Below are positions 23,957-36,857 of a stretch of 64,000 nucleotides of DNA, piece by piece (the stretch's first letter is position 1; each line of letters opens with the position of its first letter). The DNA is from Sphingomonas sp. PP-F2F-A104-K0414 (GTDB lineage: Bacteria; Pseudomonadota; Alphaproteobacteria; Sphingomonadales; Sphingomonadaceae), in contig NZ_SLYD01000008.1 of the NCBI RefSeq assembly GCF_004340945.1, positions 1 through 64,000 of the forward strand, written 5' to 3'. The translations under genes were made by a program, and so were the position numbers. The notes below the pieces were generated by a model that was not told where the DNA came from, did not search any database, and saw nothing but the letters and a program-made list of their open reading frames with translations.

Positions 23957-24942
23957 TTATGATTCGGCATCGAGGGCGAGCAGGGCGAACGTCGCTAGCC
24001 AGTGTTCACCCATATAATCGTCGGCAAGATGCGGCAGCGCCTCGGCGAGGTGATCGTCCGCCACCAACCACGCCCGCTTCGGGTCGGGTAGTGCCTTGGC
24101 GATCGACCGCCACCCCCATGCTCGCGACAAATTCACGCCGTCCAGATGCGCGAGCCGTCCATCCGAGCGATCGCTGACGATCGCCGGCGTTCGCAGGCAG
24201 GTCGTTGCCGCGCCGAACGGATCGGGCATGAATGCGGCCAGCCACGCCGTGAAGTCGGCACCGAGCACCTCGCGCATCAGCACCGCCTCGCACAACGTCG
24301 CGGACAAGAAATCCTCACCGTTTGGCTCCCACGGTTGGCAGTCACGATCCGCTCCGAACCAGTCGCGCGACCGCATCTCGATCAACGCCGCGAGCGCGGC
24401 ATCATGCGTGCGCGCCCAGCGGAGCGCATGGACCAGCGCAAATGCCGTGCAGTCATGCTTGCCGCTGCGCACCGGATAAATAAGCTTCGGCAGATACTCG
24501 GCGAGCCGGGCGGCGAATGCGCGTGCGAGCGGCGCGAGCGCGGACGCCCAGGGATGATCGGGCCGGCGCGCCAGTTCGTCATGCAACGCGAGCAGCCAGC
24601 CCCAGCCATAAGGGCGCTCGAAACTTCCCGTCGTCGGCCTTGCCAGATAGGCGAGTTCGCCTGCCGCCAAAGTCGGCACGAGCATATGGTTCGCCAGCGC
24701 CTCGATCGCCACGGTCTCGGGCATGGCCGGGTACAGGCGCGCGAGCCGCATCACCTGCCACCAGCCGTGCACGCAACTATGCCAGTCGAAACTGCCGTGG
24801 AAGATCGGATGCAGCGTCTTGGGCAAGGCAAGATCGCCGGGACCACCCAGCGTCTGGTCGAGTTTGTACGGCCATTCGCGGGTCAGATGCCCCAGTGTCA
24901 GCGTCGCGAACCGCGCCGCGGTCGCCTGATCGATGCCGTGTG

Positions 24943-24946
<4 letters not shown>
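23957..24946 (-). CDS. DUF2891 family protein
   Basis: A 329-residue soluble protein with Trp/His-rich signatures: HPIFHGSFDWHSCVHGWWQV near residue 46, YGWGWLLALHDEL near 112, WEPNGEDFLSATLCEAVLM near 205 and YMGEHWLATFALLAL at the end. The layout suggests an alpha/alpha-barrel, as in six-hairpin glycosidases, but the activity is unknown. Start overlaps the oxoprolinase stop (ATGA). It is last in the five-gene catabolic operon. Confidence 0.85.
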
Positions 24947-28485
<3,539 letters not shown>

Positions 28486-28492
28486 CGGTTAC

Positions 28493-29554
28493 TCAGCCCA
28501 GAAATTGCGTCATTCGCGCCGCCGCCCCTGTCCACGCGACCCCGCGATCGTCGAGCCATGAATCGTCGTAATAGGTGCAGCCATAGCGGTCGCCGCCATC
28601 GCACAACAGCGTGACGATGCTGCCCGTTTCGCCCGCCGCCGCCATCTCCTCGACGATCTGCGCGCAGGCCCAGAGGTTGGTCCCGGTCGAGCCGCCGACG
28701 CGCCGGCCGAGCCGGTCGAACAGCGCGCGCATCGCGCCGATGCTGTCCGCATCCTCGACCGCGATCATCCGGTCGATGACGCTAGGCACGAAGCTCGGCT
28801 CGACGCGCGGCCGTCCGATCCCCTCGATCCGCGACGCGCACCCTTCGGGCAACGCGACCACCGAGCGGTCCTCGAAATGCCGGTGGAACACCGAGTGCAC
28901 CGGGTCCGCGACGCACAATTTCGTGTCGTGCCGGCAATAGCGGATGAAGCGCCCGATCGTCGCCGACGTGCCCCCCGTCCCTGCGCCGCAGACTATCCAG
29001 GACGGGCACGGATGCTCCTCCTCGGCCATCTGCGCGAAGATGCTTTCGGCGATGTTGTTGTTGCCGCGCCAGTCGGTCGCGCGCTCGGCATAGGTGAACT
29101 GGTCGAGATAATGCCCGCCGGTTTCGGCCGCGAGCCGGTGCGACACCGCGTAGACGGTGCGCGGATCGTCGACCATGTGGATCTCGCCGCCGTGGAAGCG
29201 GATCGCGTCGAGCTTCGGCGCCGCGGTCGTCGCGGGTACCACGGCGATGAAGCGCAAGCCCAGCATCTTGGCGAAATACGCCTCCGACACCGCGGTCGAC
29301 CCCGACGAGGATTCGATCACCGTCGTCTCGGGCCCGATCCATTCGTTGCACAGCGCGTACAAGAACAGCGAGCGCGCGAGCCGGTGCTTGAGGCTGCCGG
29401 TCGGATGCGAACTCTCGTCCTTCAGATACAGCACGATGCCGGGGTAACGCGGCAAATCGACGCGGATCAGGTGCGTGTCGGCGGACCGGTTATAGTCCGC
29501 CTCGATCCGCCGCACCGCCTCCGACAACCAGCGCCGGTCGACGCGTTTCGTCAC
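28493..29554 (-). CDS. cds1: PLP-dependent cysteine synthase family protein, probable L-cysteine desulfhydrase
   Basis: A 353-residue fold-type II PLP enzyme. The PLP lysine is in HPTGSLKHRLARSLFLYAL near residue 51, and the substrate loop ESSSGSTAVSEAYFAK is near 80. GAGTGGTSATIGRF near 190 binds phosphate. The SLKHR context and Trp/Tyr-rich C-terminus fit the Cds1 subgroup, which makes pyruvate, sulfide and ammonia from cysteine, better than CysK. Start overlaps the M3 peptidase stop (ATGA). Confidence 0.82.
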   Translation of the reverse strand: MTKRVDRRWLSEAVRRIEADYNRSADTHLIRVDLPRYPGIVLYLKDESSHPTGSLKHRLARSLFLYALCNEWIGPETTVIESSSGSTAVSEAYFAKMLGLRFIAVVPATTAAPKLDAIRFHGGEIHMVDDPRTVYAVSHRLAAETGGHYLDQFTYAERATDWRGNNNIAESIFAQMAEEEHPCPSWIVCGAGTGGTSATIGRFIRYCRHDTKLCVADPVHSVFHRHFEDRSVVALPEGCASRIEGIGRPRVEPSFVPSVIDRMIAVEDADSIGAMRALFDRLGRRVGGSTGTNLWACAQIVEEMAAAGETGSIVTLLCDGGDRYGCTYYDDSWLDDRGVAWTGAAARMTQFLG

Positions 29555-31587
29555 CCTTGCAGCCCGTGACGGACCAGCATCGCGGTCGGTTCGGGATCGC
29601 GCCCGCGGAACGCGCGGAAGCTGTCCGCCGCCGGCCGCGTGGCCCCACGCGCGAGCACTTCCTCGCGGAACCGGTCGCCGGTCTTGCGATCCACCAGGCC
29701 CGCTTCGGCGAACGCCTCGAAGCCGTCGGCCGCCAGCAATTCCGCATAGAGATAGCTGTAATAGCCCGACGCGTACCCGCCCGCGAAAATATGGCTAAAC
29801 GCATGCGGGAAGCGGTGCCATGCGGGCGGGCGGATCACCGCCACCTCGTCGCGCACCGCCTCGATCACCTCGATCGGATCGCTGCCCATCGTGCCGAGAT
29901 GCAGGAGCAGGTCGAACAGCGCGAATTCGACCTGCCGCAGGATGAACATCCCCGCCTGGAAATGCCGCGCCTTCACCATCCGCTCGAACAGGTCGGCAGG
30001 CAGCGTCTCGCCAGTCTTGTAGTGGCCCGACATGCCGGTCAGCACGTCTTTGTCCCAGGCGAAATCCTCCATCAGCTGGCTCGGCAGCTCGATCGCGTCC
30101 CATTCGAAACCGTTGGTGCCGGCGATGCTCGGGCGGTTCACCTTGGTGAAGAGCAGGTGGATGCAATGCCCGGTCTCGTGCAACAGCGTCGTCACATCGT
30201 TGTGGCTCAGCAGCGACGGCGTCTCGCCGCCATCCGGGGCAAAGTTGCAGACGAGATACGCGACCGGCACCGTCACGGTATTGCCGTCGTGCAGCCGCGG
30301 CCGCGCCTGCGCCATCCACGCGCCGCCCCGCTTGCCGGTGCGCGCGTGCAGGTCGAGATACAGCCCGGCGAACACCGTCCCGCTCTCGTCCACCACGTCG
30401 AAGAACCGCGCATCGTCATGATACAGCGAGACATTGTCGCGCTCGACCAGCTTGATGCCGAACAGCCGCTGCATCAGCGTCTGCCAGCCTTCCATCACGC
30501 GCTCGACCGGAAAATACGCCTTCACCACCTGCGCATCGACCGCATAGCGATCCTGCCGCAGCCGGTTCGACACGAAGCCCGCATCCCACGGTTCGAAATC
30601 GGCGATCCCAAGCTGTTCGGCGGCAAACGTCTTCAGCTCGGCCAAGTCACGCTCCGCCGCCGGCTTAGCACGGCGCGCCAGATCGCGCAGGAACGCGATC
30701 ACCTCGGCGCCATTGGGCGCCATCTTGGTCTCCAGCGACCAGGCGACCGGATCGGTGAAGCCGAGCAGCTTGGCGCCCTCGTGCCGCAACTCGAGGATAC
30801 GCGCGATCCGCGCGCTGTTGTCGAACTCGCCAGCGTTCGGCCCCTGGTCCGACGCGCGCGTCGCGAACGCGCGGTACATGCGGGCGCGCAACTCACGGTT
30901 CTCGGCGAAGGTCAGCACCGCGTTGACGCTCGGCTGTTGCAGCGTGACCAGCCAGCCCGCCTGCCCCTTCGCCTTGGCGGCATCCGCGAACATCGCCTTG
31001 TCCGCGTCCGAAATCCCCGCGAGATCCGCCTCGTCCGTCACCAGCTCCGACCACGCGTCGGTCGCATCCAGCACCGCGCTGCCGAACTCGTTCGACAATC
31101 CCGACAGCTCGACCGAAATCTCGCTGAACCGGTCGCGCGCCTCGGGCTCCAGCGCCACGCCCGACAGCGTGAAGTCGCGGATCGCCTGCTCGACCGCGAC
31201 GCGATCTTCAACGGGCAGGTCGGCGAACTCGGGCGACACGCTCAGCGCCACGAACACCTCGTACAAATCGCGGTTCTGCCCGACCTTCATGTCGTTCTCG
31301 ACGAGCCGCTTCTGCCCCTCCGAATACGCCGCGCGCAGCTCTGGCGTGTCCGCAACCCCGTGCAGATGCGACACCGCCGACCAGATCGCGCCGATCTCGG
31401 TATTCGCCCGCTCGTACGGCAGCCACGCGCTCGCGAAATCGATCGGCCGCGCGGTGGTCAGCGCCTCGACCATCGCCTCATGCCGCGCGATCGCATCGTC
31501 GAGCGCGGGCGCGATCTGGTCGGGCGAGAGTTCCGCGAAACGGGGCAGCGACAGCGTATCGAGAAGCGGGTTCGTCGGGGCAGTCAT
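29551..31587 (-). CDS. M3 family oligopeptidase (oligopeptidase A type)
   Basis: A 678-residue zinc metallopeptidase that cuts short peptides in the cytoplasm; no signal peptide is seen. The zinc motif HExxH appears as LLHETGHCIHLLF near residue 460, with the downstream glutamate in FEWDAIELPSQLMEDF. The C-terminal FAGGYASGYYSYLYAELLA is the family's Gly/Tyr-rich substrate loop. ATG 31587 is chosen from GAAGGATT upstream. Ten bases separate it from sdaA. Confidence 0.92.
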   Translation of the reverse strand: MTAPTNPLLDTLSLPRFAELSPDQIAPALDDAIARHEAMVEALTTARPIDFASAWLPYERANTEIGAIWSAVSHLHGVADTPELRAAYSEGQKRLVENDMKVGQNRDLYEVFVALSVSPEFADLPVEDRVAVEQAIRDFTLSGVALEPEARDRFSEISVELSGLSNEFGSAVLDATDAWSELVTDEADLAGISDADKAMFADAAKAKGQAGWLVTLQQPSVNAVLTFAENRELRARMYRAFATRASDQGPNAGEFDNSARIARILELRHEGAKLLGFTDPVAWSLETKMAPNGAEVIAFLRDLARRAKPAAERDLAELKTFAAEQLGIADFEPWDAGFVSNRLRQDRYAVDAQVVKAYFPVERVMEGWQTLMQRLFGIKLVERDNVSLYHDDARFFDVVDESGTVFAGLYLDLHARTGKRGGAWMAQARPRLHDGNTVTVPVAYLVCNFAPDGGETPSLLSHNDVTTLLHETGHCIHLLFTKVNRPSIAGTNGFEWDAIELPSQLMEDFAWDKDVLTGMSGHYKTGETLPADLFERMVKARHFQAGMFILRQVEFALFDLLLHLGTMGSDPIEVIEAVRDEVAVIRPPAWHRFPHAFSHIFAGGYASGYYSYLYAELLAADGFEAFAEAGLVDRKTGDRFREEVLARGATRPAADSFRAFRGRDPEPTAMLVRHGLQG

Positions 31588-31597
31588 GGAAAATCCT

Positions 31598-33004
31598 TCA
31601 GCATTCGACGACGTTGACGGCCAGGCCACCAAGCGACGTCTCCTTATATTGCGAGCGCATGTCCTCACCGGTCTGGCGCATCGTCTCGATCACCGCATCG
31701 AGGCTGACGATATGGCGACCGTCCCCGCGAAGTGCCAGATACGCGGCGTTGATCGCCTTGATCGCACCCATCGTGTTGCGCTCGATGCACGGGATCTGGA
31801 CCAGCCCGCCGATCGGATCGCAGGTGAGCCCGAGATTGTGCTCCATGCCGATCTCGGCCGCATTCTCGATCTGTTCGTTGGTCCCGCCGAGCGCCGCGAC
31901 CAGCGCCCCCGCCGCCATCGAACACGCGACGCCGACCTCGCCCTGGCACCCCATCTCCGCCGCCGAGATCGATGCACGCTTCTTGTAAAGGAAACCGATC
32001 GCCGCCGCGGTCAGCAGGAAGTCGTGCGCGCCCTTCGCCGTCGGGTCCTTGGTGAACGTCTCGTAGAAACGCAGCACCGCCGGCAGCACGCCCGCCGCGC
32101 CATTCGTCGGCGCGGTCACGACGCGGCCCCCCGCGGCATTCTCCTCGTTCACGGCGAGCGCATACAGGCTGACCCATTCGAACACCGCGGACGGATCCGC
32201 CGCCGTATCGCGTGCCTGCAACCCCTCGAACAACGCCTTCGCCCGCCGCGGCACCTTCAGCCCGCCCGGCAGGATACCGCCCTGCCGACACCCGCGATCG
32301 ATCGACGCGAACATGGCGCCACGCACCGCATCGAGGAACGCATCGGTCTCGCTCTCCGGCCGCCAGGCGATCTCATTCTCGCGGACGATGTCGGCGATCG
32401 TCATCCCCGTCGCATCGCCGGTCGCGAGCAGCTCCGCCCCCGACGAGAATGGCCGCGGCAACAGGATGTTCGCCTTCACCGGCCCCGAGCCCGCCTCGAC
32501 GATCGCCCCGCCGCCGATCGAGAAATAGGTCCGCTCGACCGTGTGCCCGTCGCCGAACGAGGCAGTGAAGGTCACCGCGTTGGGATGCCCCGGCAGGAAG
32601 GTCTTCGAATGAAACAGCAGATGCTGGCTCTCCTCGAACCCGATCTCCACACGCTCCGCCAGCATCATTCGCCCGCTCGACCGGATCGCCGCCAGCCGCA
32701 CCGGAATCAGGTCCGGATCGATCGTCTCCGGCTGCGCGCCACTCAGGCCCAGCATCACCGCGCTATCGGTCGCATGCCCCCGCCCGGTCAGCGCCAGCGA
32801 GCCGTAAAGATCGACGCACACCGCCACCGGCTGCTCGTCCGCGACCAGATCGGCGAACAGCCACGCCGCACGCATTGGCCCGACGGTATGCGAACTCGAC
32901 GGCCCGATCCCGATCGTGAACAGATCGAGGATGCTGATCGCCTGGTGGCAATCCGGGCGAGCGCGCGTCTGTTCGTCTTGGCGATCGCGTGTGAGTGGCT
33001 CCAT
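31598..33004 (-). CDS. sdaA: L-serine ammonia-lyase (single-chain, [4Fe-4S])
   Basis: A 468-residue enzyme converting serine to pyruvate and ammonia. The N-terminal beta domain opens with ILDLFTIGIGPSSSHTVGPM. The alpha domain has the iron-sulfur cysteines in EMGCQGEVGVACSMAAG and IGGLVQIPCIERN. ATG 33004 is selected by TAGGAG seven bases before it. It heads the minus-strand operon sdaA-M3 peptidase-cds1-oxoprolinase-DUF2891 and is divergent from purC. Confidence 0.93.
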   Translation of the reverse strand: MEPLTRDRQDEQTRARPDCHQAISILDLFTIGIGPSSSHTVGPMRAAWLFADLVADEQPVAVCVDLYGSLALTGRGHATDSAVMLGLSGAQPETIDPDLIPVRLAAIRSSGRMMLAERVEIGFEESQHLLFHSKTFLPGHPNAVTFTASFGDGHTVERTYFSIGGGAIVEAGSGPVKANILLPRPFSSGAELLATGDATGMTIADIVRENEIAWRPESETDAFLDAVRGAMFASIDRGCRQGGILPGGLKVPRRAKALFEGLQARDTAADPSAVFEWVSLYALAVNEENAAGGRVVTAPTNGAAGVLPAVLRFYETFTKDPTAKGAHDFLLTAAAIGFLYKKRASISAAEMGCQGEVGVACSMAAGALVAALGGTNEQIENAAEIGMEHNLGLTCDPIGGLVQIPCIERNTMGAIKAINAAYLALRGDGRHIVSLDAVIETMRQTGEDMRSQYKETSLGGLAVNVVEC

Positions 33005-33248
33005 CCATCGGCTCCTATCGCCAAGGCCCGACGGAGGAAAGCGGCCAGGATCTCCGACCTGCTTTTCCCAGTTCACCGATCCACGGCATTGCCGCCACGC
33101 GATCCGTTTCGCCTCACCGCACCGATCCGATTGCACCCCCCGCACCCTTCGCCTATAGGCGCGGCCTATTCCGGCCTCGGCTTCGCGGTACATATCGCGT
33201 AGGCTGGGGCCGCTCGATTTTTACCGCTCGATTTCCAGGGGACCGCGC

Positions 33249-34028
33249 ATGGCTCGCCGCCGCCAGATCTACGAAGGCAAGGCCAAGATCCTCTACGAGG
33301 GTCCCGAGCCAGGCACGCTGATCCAGTATTTCAAGGACGACGCAACCGCGTTCAATGCCCAGAAGAAGGGCACGATCAACGGCAAGGGCGTGCTCAACAA
33401 CCGGATTTCCGAGCACATCTTCACGCTGCTCGATCATATCGGTGTGCCGACGCACTTCATCCGCCGCCTCAACATGCGCGAGCAGTTGATCCGCCAGGTC
33501 GAGATTGTCCCGATCGAAGTCGTCGTGCGCAACGTCGCCGCAGGCTCGATCTCGACGCGGCTCGGGATCGAGGAAGGCACCAAGCTGCCCCGCACGATCA
33601 TCGAATATTACTATAAGGACGACGCGCTCGGCGATCCGATGATCTCCGACGAACACATCGCCGCGTTCGGTTGGGCCAGCCAGGAGGAGATGCACGACAT
33701 CGCCGACCTCGCGATCCGCGTGAACGATTTCCTGTGCGGGCTGTTCGCCGGCGTCGGCATCCGCCTCGTCGACTTCAAGCTCGAATTCGGCCGCATCTTC
33801 GACAACGACTTCGGTCGGATCATCCTCGCCGACGAGATCAGCCCCGATGGCTGTCGTCTGTGGGACATGGAAACCAACGAGAAGATGGACAAGGATCGCT
33901 TCCGTCGCGATCTCGGCGGCGAAGTCGAGGCCTATCAAGAGGTTGCACGCCGTCTCGGCCTGTTGCCCGAGGGTGGCGACAATTCGGTCCTCGACCTCGA
34001 AAAGCATCGCAAGAACCGGGGCAAGTAA
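33249..34028 (+). CDS. purC: phosphoribosylaminoimidazole-succinocarboxamide synthase (SAICAR synthase)
   Basis: A 259-residue purine biosynthesis enzyme. IYEGKAKILYEG at the start, NNRISEHIFTLLDHIGVPTHF near residue 49, EVVVRNVAAGS near 92, LVDFKLEFGR near 175 and ADEISPDGCRLWD near 197 are standard PurC motifs. ATG 33249 lies ten bases after AGGGGA. It ends with TAA directly before the ATG of purS. Confidence 0.97.
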   Translation: MARRRQIYEGKAKILYEGPEPGTLIQYFKDDATAFNAQKKGTINGKGVLNNRISEHIFTLLDHIGVPTHFIRRLNMREQLIRQVEIVPIEVVVRNVAAGSISTRLGIEEGTKLPRTIIEYYYKDDALGDPMISDEHIAAFGWASQEEMHDIADLAIRVNDFLCGLFAGVGIRLVDFKLEFGRIFDNDFGRIILADEISPDGCRLWDMETNEKMDKDRFRRDLGGEVEAYQEVARRLGLLPEGGDNSVLDLEKHRKNRGK

Positions 34029-34259
34029 ATGAAACTCAAGGTTTTCGTGACATTGAAGCCCGGCGTGCTCGATCCGCAGGGCCGGGCGATCCACCACGCA
34101 CTCGGCAGCCTCGGCTTCGAAGGCGTCCAGGACGTCCGCCAGGGCAAGCTGATCGAGTTGGAAGTCGCCGACGACACCGACGACGCGACGATCGACGGCA
34201 TGTGCCGCAAGCTGCTCGCCAACACGGTGATCGAGAATTACCGGGTCGAGCGCGCATGA
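34029..34259 (+). CDS. purS: phosphoribosylformylglycinamidine synthase subunit PurS
   Basis: A 76-residue protein starting MKLKVFVTLKPGVLDPQGRA, the PurS signature, and of normal length. It is the bridging subunit that channels ammonia from PurQ to small PurL. The gene is directly adjacent to purC and 13 bases before purQ. purL is not in the window. Confidence 0.96.
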   Translation: MKLKVFVTLKPGVLDPQGRAIHHALGSLGFEGVQDVRQGKLIELEVADDTDDATIDGMCRKLLANTVIENYRVERA

Positions 34260-34272
34260 AGGCGATACTGTC

Positions 34273-34941
34273 ATGAAGACTGCGGTCATCGTCTTCCCCG
34301 GCTCCAACTGCGACCGCGACATCGCCGTCGCGCTCGAGGCGGTGACCGGCGTCAAGCCGCTCATGGTCTGGCACGGTGATGCGGACTTGCCGTCGGATGT
34401 CGGCCTGGTCGCGGTGCCGGGCGGATTCTCCTACGGCGATTACCTTCGCTCGGGCGCGATCGCCGCACGCTCGCCGATCATGCAAGCTGTGGTCGAGCAG
34501 GCTAGCAAGGGCTTGCCCGTGCTCGGCATCTGCAACGGTTTCCAGGTGCTGACCGAAGCAGGTCTCCTCCCCGGCGCGCTGATGCGCAACGAGGGGCTGA
34601 ACTTCGTCTGCCGCGATGTCGCGCTGACGGTCGAGACGGCAAGCTCGACCTTCACGTCGGGCTATTCGGCGGGTGAACGCGTGTCCTTCCCGGTTGCGCA
34701 TCACGACGGCAATTACTTCGCCGACACCGAGACGCTCGATCGTCTCGAAGGCGAAGGCCGCGTCGCGTTTCGTTATGCGGAGAGCGTCAACGGTTCGGCC
34801 CGCAACATCGCCGGACTGCTCAACGAGAAGGGCAACGTACTCGGCATGATGCCCCACCCAGAGCGTCGCATCGAAGCCGCGCATGGCGGAACGGACGGCC
34901 GACGTCTGTTCGAAGGCCTGCTCGAAGCGGTCAGCGCTTAA
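34273..34941 (+). CDS. purQ: phosphoribosylformylglycinamidine synthase subunit PurQ
   Basis: A 222-residue glutaminase subunit. FPGSNCDRD near residue 10, VPGGFSYGDYLRSGAIAA near 50, the nucleophile Cys in VLGICNGFQVL near 87 and the C-terminal GMMPHPERRIE with His/Glu of the triad are all present. It supplies ammonia for the fourth step of purine synthesis. Confidence 0.97.
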   Translation: MKTAVIVFPGSNCDRDIAVALEAVTGVKPLMVWHGDADLPSDVGLVAVPGGFSYGDYLRSGAIAARSPIMQAVVEQASKGLPVLGICNGFQVLTEAGLLPGALMRNEGLNFVCRDVALTVETASSTFTSGYSAGERVSFPVAHHDGNYFADTETLDRLEGEGRVAFRYAESVNGSARNIAGLLNEKGNVLGMMPHPERRIEAAHGGTDGRRLFEGLLEAVSA

Positions 34942-34973
34942 GCGCCGCCCCCCCCCATTCGCCACCCCACACT

Positions 34974-35040
34974 CCGTTCGCCCTGAGCGAAGTCGAAGGG
35001 CCTGATACTCGAGTGCTTCGACTTCGCTCAGCACGAACGG
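34974..35040. repeat. REP-like inverted repeat
   Basis: CCGTTCG-CCTGAGCGAAGTCGAAG is followed 12-15 bases later by CTTCGACTTCGCTCAG-CACGAACGG, its near-complement. This CTTCGACTTCGCTCAG element is widespread in bacterial genomes. It lies between convergent purQ and the transporter gene and likely terminates both. Confidence 0.8.
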
Positions 35041-35084
35041 GTGGGGGGACGGATGCGGGAATGGAATAATGAGGGCTGCAGGCC

Positions 35085-35840
35085 TCAAACCCGAGTCCGG
35101 AACGGCGAGAAGTCCGTCCCCCGGTCGTACACATCCACCCCCTCGCGCCGCTTCAGCCAGCCCACCGCGACATACGTCAGCGGGGTCAGCAGCACCTCCC
35201 ATGACACCTTCAGCAAGAACTGGCTGACCATCACCATCAGCATCGCCTCGACGGGCCAGTCCGGTGCGCCATAAAACGCGAGCGGGTAGAAGATCAGGCT
35301 GTCGAACGCCTGCCCGACCACGGTGCTGCCGATCGTCCGGGTCCACAGCATCCGCCCTTGCGTCCAGATCTTCATCCGCGCGAGCACGAAGCTGTTTGCG
35401 AATTCGCCGACCCAGAACGCGCAGATCGACGCGAACACGATCCGCGGCACTTGACCGAAGACGGACTCGTACGCCGCCTGCCCCGTCCACCCCTTGTCGG
35501 GCGGCAAGGCGACGACCACCGCCGACATGAACACCATGAACAACATCGCGCCAAACCCTGCCCAGATACAGCGGCGCGCCCGCGCGTACCCGTACACCTC
35601 GGTCAGGACGTCGCCGATCACATAGCTGACCGGAAAGAAGAGAATGCCCGCGCCGAACGGCCACGCGCCGATGAACGGCAGGTCGATCACCGCGCGCTTG
35701 CCCGCGCCGATCACGTTCGACAGCAGCAGGATCGTGACGAACGCCGCCATCACGAAGTCGAAATAGCGAAACTGCGCACCGCCGACCGCATTCGCGTCGA
35801 CCGGTTCGAGCCCCCGCACCGCATCCGTTCCAATTTCCAT
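35085..35840 (-). CDS. yhhQ: queuosine precursor transporter (VUT/YhhQ family)
   Basis: A 251-residue membrane protein with about six helices. FFPVSYVIGDVLTEVYGYAR near residue 68, ICAFWVGEFANSFVLARMK near 137 and GQAFDSLIFYPLAF near 175 are YhhQ-family hallmarks. It imports preQ0 or preQ1 for queuosine tRNA modification. The open frame continues upstream to 36026 only by reading antisense through the tRNA; ATG 35840 is the sensible start. Confidence 0.88.
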   Translation of the reverse strand: MEIGTDAVRGLEPVDANAVGGAQFRYFDFVMAAFVTILLLSNVIGAGKRAVIDLPFIGAWPFGAGILFFPVSYVIGDVLTEVYGYARARRCIWAGFGAMLFMVFMSAVVVALPPDKGWTGQAAYESVFGQVPRIVFASICAFWVGEFANSFVLARMKIWTQGRMLWTRTIGSTVVGQAFDSLIFYPLAFYGAPDWPVEAMLMVMVSQFLLKVSWEVLLTPLTYVAVGWLKRREGVDVYDRGTDFSPFRTRV

Positions 35841-35900
35841 GCGCGCGTTATGATCGAGGTTCCAAGCCCGCACAATCCGCGCTAGTCGTCGCCGTAGCGC

Positions 35901-35977
35901 GCGCCCGTAGCTCAGCTGGATAGAGCAAGGAGCTTCTACCTCCTCGGTCGGGGGTTCGAACCCCTCCGGGCGCGCCA
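35901..35977 (+). tRNA. tRNA-Arg (anticodon TCT)
   Basis: A 77-base cloverleaf with encoded CCA. The acceptor stem GCGCCCG pairs with CGGGCGC. The D-arm contains AGCTCAGCTGGATAGAGC. The anticodon stem AGGAG/CTCCT encloses the loop CTTCTAC, giving TCT (arginine, AGA). The T-arm GGGGG-TTCGAAC-CCCTC is regular. Confidence 0.96.
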
Positions 35978-36096
35978 ATCGCCTTTCGCAACTTGGCACG
36001 ATGGTCTGCGGGACTGTCCAAAACACCCTATGGTCTAGTCCTTCCCGATCACGCGCGGCGTGTCAGGCCGGGTATAAAGGCGCAACATTGCGATGG

Positions 36097-36276
36097 ATGC
36101 CAAGCGTGACGCTAGACGAGACCAACTACACCCAATCCGTCGGCGAAGGTGAAAAGCCCTATTTCCTGAGCCGCGCGCAGTGGCACGAACATCGTGCGCA
36201 AATGGCCACCGACGACAGTACGCGATCGATCCATCTGCGCTTTGCAAAGCTGTATCACGCCCGTGCATTGTCCTGA
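36097..36276 (+). CDS. small hypothetical protein (59 aa)
   Basis: ATG 36097 yields MPSVTLDETNYTQSVGEGEK, then PYFLSRAQWHEHRAQMATDD and a basic C-terminus. The composition is protein-like and distinct from the upstream part of the frame. There is no clear ribosome-binding site. Not recognised. Confidence 0.5.
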   Translation: MPSVTLDETNYTQSVGEGEKPYFLSRAQWHEHRAQMATDDSTRSIHLRFAKLYHARALS

Positions 36277-36315
36277 GCTGGTACATTCCGCTTAGGAAAT
36301 TCGTTAGAAATACCA

Positions 36316-36340
36316 GGAACCTAGTGACCGGGACGGGGTT
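36316..36340 (+). promoter_or_regulatory. EcfG-type general stress promoter
   Basis: GGAAC (36316-36320), a 16-base spacer and GGTT (36337-36340) lie about 150 bases upstream of the CsbD-family gene. The alphaproteobacterial EcfG sigma factor recognises GGAAC-N16-17-CGTT, so one base of the -10 differs. The downstream genes are of stress type, which supports the call. Confidence 0.6.
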
Positions 36341-36487
36341 TATCCGTCCACACCGGACGTATCGTTGCGGCCGGTCCTGGCAAGATTTGACGAAGCTCTA
36401 TCGGCAGTCCGTCATCGGCCCTCGTCGCTCCAATCGCGACGGGACCGGTGACGTGCGTCGGCGAGACCTCAAGCAAAGGTAATGACC

Positions 36488-36853
36488 ATGAACAAGGACG
36501 AATTCCAGGGCGGCGCGCGCTATGTCGGCGGCAAGGTCGAAAAGGGCGTGGGCGATGTGGTCGGCAGCCGTGACTGGCAGGTCGATGGTGTCGTCGATCA
36601 AGTCGCGGGCGGCGCGCAGAACCTCTACGGTCGCGCCAAGTCGGCGGTCGGTGACATCGTCGATGGCGCCCCCGAGCTCGCCGACAAGCTGAGCCATGAC
36701 GCGCGTGACGTCGCCGATCGCGCTGCGGATGTCGCCCGCCGCGGTGCGCAGACCGCACAGGACTCTGCCAAGGATGCGCCATTGCTTTGGGCGCTCGGCG
36801 CAGCGGCAGTCGGTTACGGCCTCGCCTGGCTCGTCCACGGTTCGCGCGACTGA
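36488..36853 (+). CDS. CsbD family stress protein with C-terminal membrane segment
   Basis: A 121-residue protein. The N-terminal half is CsbD-like (MNKDEFQGGARYVGGKVEKG, with repeated GxxxxxxG helices). A DUF883-like amphipathic stretch (DARDVADRAADVARRGAQTA) leads to a hydrophobic end, PLLWALGAAAVGYGLAWLVH. ATG 36488 has AAAGG eight bases upstream; ATG 36482 is the alternative. Induction under general stress is expected from the EcfG-like promoter. Biochemical role unknown. Confidence 0.85.
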   Translation: MNKDEFQGGARYVGGKVEKGVGDVVGSRDWQVDGVVDQVAGGAQNLYGRAKSAVGDIVDGAPELADKLSHDARDVADRAADVARRGAQTAQDSAKDAPLLWALGAAAVGYGLAWLVHGSRD

Positions 36854-36857
36854 GACC

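Noticed and set aside
29557..31617. 686-residue open frame on the plus strand
   Set aside because: It is antisense to the M3 peptidase, has Arg/His-rich composition and no family motifs; GC-rich codon use keeps the opposite frame open.
35841..36026. N-terminal extension of the YhhQ frame (GFEPPTEEVEAPCSIQLSYG)
   Set aside because: This is antisense translation of tRNA-Arg, a familiar annotation artefact; ATG 35840 is the real start.
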